A DNA stretch of 42,437 nucleotides from a virus, in IMG/VR virus record IMGVR_UViG_3300046010_013285, positions 1 through 42,437 of that record. One strand, 5' to 3'. The notes below the pieces were generated by a model. The model was not told where the DNA came from. It saw only the letters and a program-made list of their open reading frames with translations, and searched no databases. A program made the translations under genes and the position numbers. Positions 38,704 through 42,437 of this stretch are shown piece by piece (within the stretch, counting starts at the first letter, position 1; each line of letters starts with the position of its first letter).

Positions 38704-40616
38704 TATTGCACCCCATAGATTAAAGACACAGAAGCGATCGCACTGGACGCAGCGAGAGAGCGGCAAATTATTAGCAAGCAGTCACCTGGAGTATTATCAG
38801 TAATTGGAGTTTCTCCCCTGCCTAAAAGTTCTCTTTGTGGATCAAAAATTTCTAATAAATCAATATCCACAGAAGCATTTGCCCCTATATAAAAAGCACC
38901 AATTAGTTTTCCTGCGATCCCACTGGGATACCCTGAATTACTATTGATAGTTCCTGTGAAGCTAGTGGTATTAGCAACTACTTTTAAGTTGTCTGCCGCC
39001 AATTGCCCCGTATACCATCCTGTGCTTGGATTTAAAGATCCAATGATTTGAGCAACGGACCCCTTGACAAAATAAAGTTCTGTATTTTGAGTAGATGTAG
39101 CCATTAATTTATACGGATAGACCCGTGATCTTTGTGGTCTCTTTTCATTAATTGCACTATTCCAAATCCAAGGCTTGACAGCCAAAGCCAACATAGGAGT
39201 ATAAACACCATTAGATACAGTTATCCCTGTGGCACTAGCGGATTCAATTTTAGCAGGACGCGGATCGCCACCATCAATCCATACCGAAACACCAAAGCGA
39301 CGTAAGAAAGCACTACCATCAACTGTGCTATTTCCTGCTCTTTTCCCGATCAAGTAAGTCACGGGCATATCGGGGCTGGACATTGAAGCCACAGGTAAAG
39401 TATCCCCAATTCTAATTTCATGCCCCTTAACCCAGCGTGTCCCGCCATTGTAAGGAGCATTCTGATCCGGCATATAGATTAAACACCGACCACCCGATCC
39501 GCCGTACCAACTACGCTGAATCAAGAACATGGCTAAATTAGCCACTTCATTAAAATAAAGAGTTGCGTTAGTTCCTATAGAAGTAGTTGTATTACTGATA
39601 GTTATATTTGAATTTGTAACATTGATAATCACTGTACCTATCGGTATTCCATCCCCCCGCACACTCATACCAGCTATCAAGATTTGAGTATTTCCGCTAA
39701 AAGTATTACAAGTAATCGTTGTACTGGAATTATTGTAACTACAGCCTGTAATTTCATAGCTAGTGGTAATTGCTGATACCTGCCTTGCGCTAGTTCCCCG
39801 CACTTTATCAATACCAGGAATACCGTCACCAATTAATCCAGTATATTTGTCACAATTAAATGTACTTTGGTTCGGAACTACAGAGGTGTAACTCAGTTCC
39901 TCCCAAGTATCCGTATCCATGTAAGTAATATTTGCACCGTTACTGCCAACCAAATAGCTGGGACGATATAGTAAACTATTACCTACAGAAACAGGTGGAT
40001 TGGCGGAAGATGACATATTTGTGACTACATCAGCAGTAACTTGTGGTGGTGTTTTAGGAACTGACACTGGTATAGCTGATGTCCTTCTGAAAAAATACAA
40101 ATAATTATCCCATGGGAGAATGTTTGTATTGCCTAAATTCACTCCTCTATTCTTTGTCATCAGCCGCCAACCGTACCCATCTCGCCTGGTAAATTCTCCC
40201 CATTGAACAATGGAATTGGCGATCGCCGGACCCATAGCCATTTGTACAGCTTGGGATATAGATATCTGTTTCCCAGGCTGATACTTAAAAGCGAATTGTG
40301 TTTGGTGCGTTGAAAAGCTACCGGATGATGGTACTGTCAGTTCAATGCCACCAATACCAGGAATGTAATTGACAGTCCCAGCATTAGACCAGATATTCAA
40401 ATCAATCCCATAAGAAGGAAGCTCTTGTAATAAAAATTGTCTGCGCTCAGTAGTCTCAAAGCCAAACATAGATTCACGCACTTCTGAGCGCGATGTAGCT
40501 GCATCCACTACGTATAATTCACCCTGATCAGTAGGTAGAGTTACTGAAATAGACTTATCAGCAGACTTTCGACCGGGTTCAATTGGGATGGAACGAGAAA
40601 CAATTACATCAGCCAT
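38703..40616 (-). CDS. Tail structural protein (637 aa)
   Basis: 637 aa, beta-rich, with 'QLLGRGETPITDN'-like loops and a segment 'GGRCLIYMPDQNAPYNGGTRW'. Its N-terminus ('VIVSRSIPIEPGR') is plain. No known fold was recognised; position between the upstream baseplate-type gene at 40643 and the propeller protein supports a tail or baseplate role. Ends exactly where the next ATG begins. Confidence 0.55.
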   Translation of the reverse strand: MADVIVSRSIPIEPGRKSADKSISVTLPTDQGELYVVDAATSRSEVRESMFGFETTERRQFLLQELPSYGIDLNIWSNAGTVNYIPGIGGIELTVPSSGSFSTHQTQFAFKYQPGKQISISQAVQMAMGPAIANSIVQWGEFTRRDGYGWRLMTKNRGVNLGNTNILPWDNYLYFFRRTSAIPVSVPKTPPQVTADVVTNMSSSANPPVSVGNSLLYRPSYLVGSNGANITYMDTDTWEELSYTSVVPNQSTFNCDKYTGLIGDGIPGIDKVRGTSARQVSAITTSYEITGCSYNNSSTTITCNTFSGNTQILIAGMSVRGDGIPIGTVIINVTNSNITISNTTTSIGTNATLYFNEVANLAMFLIQRSWYGGSGGRCLIYMPDQNAPYNGGTRWVKGHEIRIGDTLPVASMSSPDMPVTYLIGKRAGNSTVDGSAFLRRFGVSVWIDGGDPRPAKIESASATGITVSNGVYTPMLALAVKPWIWNSAINEKRPQRSRVYPYKLMATSTQNTELYFVKGSVAQIIGSLNPSTGWYTGQLAADNLKVVANTTSFTGTINSNSGYPSGIAGKLIGAFYIGANASVDIDLLEIFDPQRELLGRGETPITDNTPGDCLLIICRSLAASSAIASVSLIYGVQ

Positions 40617-40642
40617 TATATTCTCCTAAGCGTTTTTATAAA

Positions 40643-41704
40643 TTATAAATCACTCCAATGATCAAACAAGGAGACTTTACCTTGTATCAATCTTATTGTA
40701 TATCCGTTTGCTTGTCTGCAAATTACATCATATCCGTATGTCCCAGACTCTAAGAATTGAGTATCCAAAGGATCTATCGCCAAGTAAAATGAATTAAAAG
40801 GTGTGTTTCCGTGCCAGGCGATCGCGTTCTTGGGAATTGCTGATGTTAGTTCATTTACATAAATATAAGTGCTGTTGTGAGCTACGGCACTAGAGGTACT
40901 TGCTTTTCCGATATACTGCCAGCCGTCATTAGTTCTGGTAGCAAAATTTAAAGTAGCCCCTTGCTCAATTCCCATAGACAACGGGAATACATTTATTAAT
41001 GTAGATCCACTAGCTGATTGTTCAGCAGTGACGATACTTTGCACTCCTACTTTTGCGATCGCGTTATTAGCGATAGATACACTGGTTGCACTTGTAATCA
41101 AATTGCCGCCAACAATTAAATCTTCTGATAGCACAAAAGGTTTCACAATACTCCCGTCAAGAAATATCAAAGTATTTCCTGCTGGTACTGTAGCGGGTGA
41201 TATAGAAACGTTCCCAGATGTACCATTAGTGATAGTGCCATTAAGAGTAATGCTGCCAGACGTAGCAATAGGAACAGCAGTAAAAGATGCTGATGATAAA
41301 GATCGGACAAATACCCGCCCTTCGCCGACGGAACGAGTTGCCACAGTGGAACAAATAAGCAGTGAGTCAGTTACCGACAGCACTTTAGATGCAGTAATTC
41401 CAGAGCCTTCCAAAGTCACAATATCACCGACACGAATACCACAAGTACTCAGAGATTGAAACTTATCGTGAGTAGTGGGATATTGACGCAATGAAATGGT
41501 ATCACTACTGACAGTTGTAATACCAGTAAAGTTTTGGAGCAAATTATAACCTGGGGACAGCCTCCTAATCTCGGCAAAAACCAGACAGCCACGCAAGTCA
41601 AGGTTGTAGTCTGTAATTGTTACTGAGAACTGGGCTGATTCTCCCTTTTTTAAATTCAAATCCAAATTTGCAGTTTCAAACTGCGGGGCTAAAGTAGTGG
41701 TCAT
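40643..41704 (-). CDS. Baseplate/tail-fibre attachment-like protein (353 aa)
   Basis: 353 aa. The N-terminal 'LNLKKGESAQFSVTITDYNL' and 'RGCLVFAEIRRL' have the look of upper-baseplate/fibre N-terminal domains that follow a BppU-like pattern. The centre is Ser/Thr-rich beta sheet and the C-terminus ends 'DHWSDL'. Overlaps the coiled-coil gene at 41701 by 4 bp (ATGA). Function by position only. Confidence 0.55.
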   Translation of the reverse strand: MTTTLAPQFETANLDLNLKKGESAQFSVTITDYNLDLRGCLVFAEIRRLSPGYNLLQNFTGITTVSSDTISLRQYPTTHDKFQSLSTCGIRVGDIVTLEGSGITASKVLSVTDSLLICSTVATRSVGEGRVFVRSLSSASFTAVPIATSGSITLNGTITNGTSGNVSISPATVPAGNTLIFLDGSIVKPFVLSEDLIVGGNLITSATSVSIANNAIAKVGVQSIVTAEQSASGSTLINVFPLSMGIEQGATLNFATRTNDGWQYIGKASTSSAVAHNSTYIYVNELTSAIPKNAIAWHGNTPFNSFYLAIDPLDTQFLESGTYGYDVICRQANGYTIRLIQGKVSLFDHWSDL

Positions 41705-42437
41705 AAAAATCTGTTTAAAATATTAATGGAAGATAAATTAAAGTTTTTTTCATCTGGATTAAGCTTATGTAATGCAAGTCTTTCTGTTTGCAACTTTAAA
41801 TTGCTATTTTCTAATTCTAAACTTTGTATCTTCAATTGCAATTGATTATTGTCTAATTCTAAGCTTTGTATCTTTGATTGTAATTGATTATTGCTTGAAG
41901 TCAATTCCTCTGTTTGTAATTGTAACTGATTGTTGTCTAAGCGTAATTGATTATTGTCTAAATGTAATTGATTATTGCTTGAAGTCAATTCCTCTGTTTG
42001 TAATTGTAATTGATTATTGTCTAAGCGTAATTGATTATTGCTTGAAGTCAATTCCTCTGTTTGTAATTGTAACTGATTGTTGTCTAAGCGTAATTGATTA
42101 TTGTCTAAATGTAATTGATTATTGCTTGAAGTCAATTCCTCTGTTTGTAATTGTAACTGATTGTTGTCTAAGCGTAATTTATTATTGCTTGAAGTCAATT
42201 CCTCTATTTGTAATTGTAACTGATTGTTGTCTAAGCGTAATTTATTATTGCTTGAAGTCAATTCCTCTATTTGTAATTGTAACTGATTGTTGTCTAAGCG
42301 TAATTTATTATTGCTTGAAGTCAATTCCTCTATTTGTAATTGTAACTGATTGTTGTCTAAGCGTAATTGATTGTTGTCTAACTCCAAACTTTGTATCTTT
42401 GATTGTAACTGATTATTGTCTAAGCGTAATTGATTAT
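41701..42437 (-). CDS. Repetitive coiled-coil protein, 5' part beyond window
   Basis: Partial: the frame remains open to the right edge, and the start is not in the window. The visible 245 residues or so are a nearly perfect repeat of 'LDNNQLQLQIEELTSSNNKL'-type units (21 residues, 63 bp) forming a long coiled coil, followed by a short unique C-terminus ('KLNPDEKNFNLSSINILNRF'). Rich in Asn, Gln, Leu and Ser. A tail-fibre shaft or a length-variable spacer is likely; the repeats should make length unstable. Confidence 0.7.
   Translation of the reverse strand, partial: NQLRLDNNQLQSKIQSLELDNNQLRLDNNQLQLQIEELTSSNNKLRLDNNQLQLQIEELTSSNNKLRLDNNQLQLQIEELTSSNNKLRLDNNQLQLQTEELTSSNNQLHLDNNQLRLDNNQLQLQTEELTSSNNQLRLDNNQLQLQTEELTSSNNQLHLDNNQLRLDNNQLQLQTEELTSSNNQLQSKIQSLELDNNQLQLKIQSLELENSNLKLQTERLALHKLNPDEKNFNLSSINILNRFL
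41840..42437 (-). repeat. Tandem 63-bp repeats
   Basis: Repeats of a 63-bp unit with near-identical blocks (for example gcttgaagtcaattcctct recurs about seven times between 41895 and 42330), encoding the 21-residue coiled-coil unit. It continues past the right edge. Confidence 0.85.

Noticed and set aside
37469-41459. Rightward frames antisense to the tail genes (37469-37900, 41028-41459).
   Set aside because: They lie wholly inside large leftward genes that have tail-type composition and no independent start signals.
1-42437. tRNA, rRNA, group II intron or insertion sequence.
   Set aside because: No tRNA TψC-type motif, rRNA stretch, reverse transcriptase or transposase reading frame was found.

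Overview
The window looks like part of a temperate phage or phage-plasmid of a filamentous cyanobacterium. The DNA is AT-rich and dotted with the cyanobacterial HIP1 octamer (gcgatcgc or close variants; more than 20 sites). It encodes a small NblA-like phycobilisome-degradation protein and many small RHH/HTH proteins of cyanobacterial plasmid type. Coding is dense with many ATGA-type overlaps. No rRNA, tRNA, CRISPR or IS transposase was seen. Capsid, terminase and portal genes are not in the window and may lie beyond the right edge.

Left arm (1-6.4 kb): an antirepressor-like gene, an AIPR/DGQHR-type gene behind a perfect 32-bp palindrome, a membrane protein paired with a tandem winged-helix protein, then leftward genes including an HNH nuclease and a second winged-helix paralogue. 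From 6.4 to 11.9 kb a leftward operon with a clear sigma70-type promoter encodes a small HTH protein, about ten small (mostly membrane) proteins, a membrane-anchored P-loop ATPase and a core-deleted paralogue of that ATPase. This is an unassigned membrane machine.

Centre (12-17.5 kb): a rightward cassette with an RHH protein and a HAD phosphatase; leftward nblA with a T5orf172/Mug113-like gene; a rightward pair of DNA-binding proteins behind an attenuator-like terminator; and a non-coding stretch with four copies of a 13-16 bp motif.

Control and replication (17.6-33 kb): a divergent operator region at 23.0-23.16 kb separates two transcription units. The leftward unit holds two Cro/CI-type HTH proteins, an RHH protein, a protelomerase-like tyrosine recombinase, an adenine methyltransferase-like protein and an ASCH protein. 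The rightward unit holds an RHH protein, a DinD-like antirepressor, an initiator-like protein whose gene contains eleven 15-bp direct repeats followed by an AT-rich stretch (a lambda-O-like origin), a DnaB helicase, and two genes behind nearly identical, apparently structured ~180-nt leaders. A protelomerase, a plasmid-type initiator and a divergent repressor region together recall N15-like linear plasmid prophages; this is inference.

Right arm (33-42.4 kb): large leftward genes of tail-fibre/adhesin type end against the rightward unit at a shared terminator. They include a beta-propeller-like protein and a repetitive coiled-coil gene that runs off the right edge.
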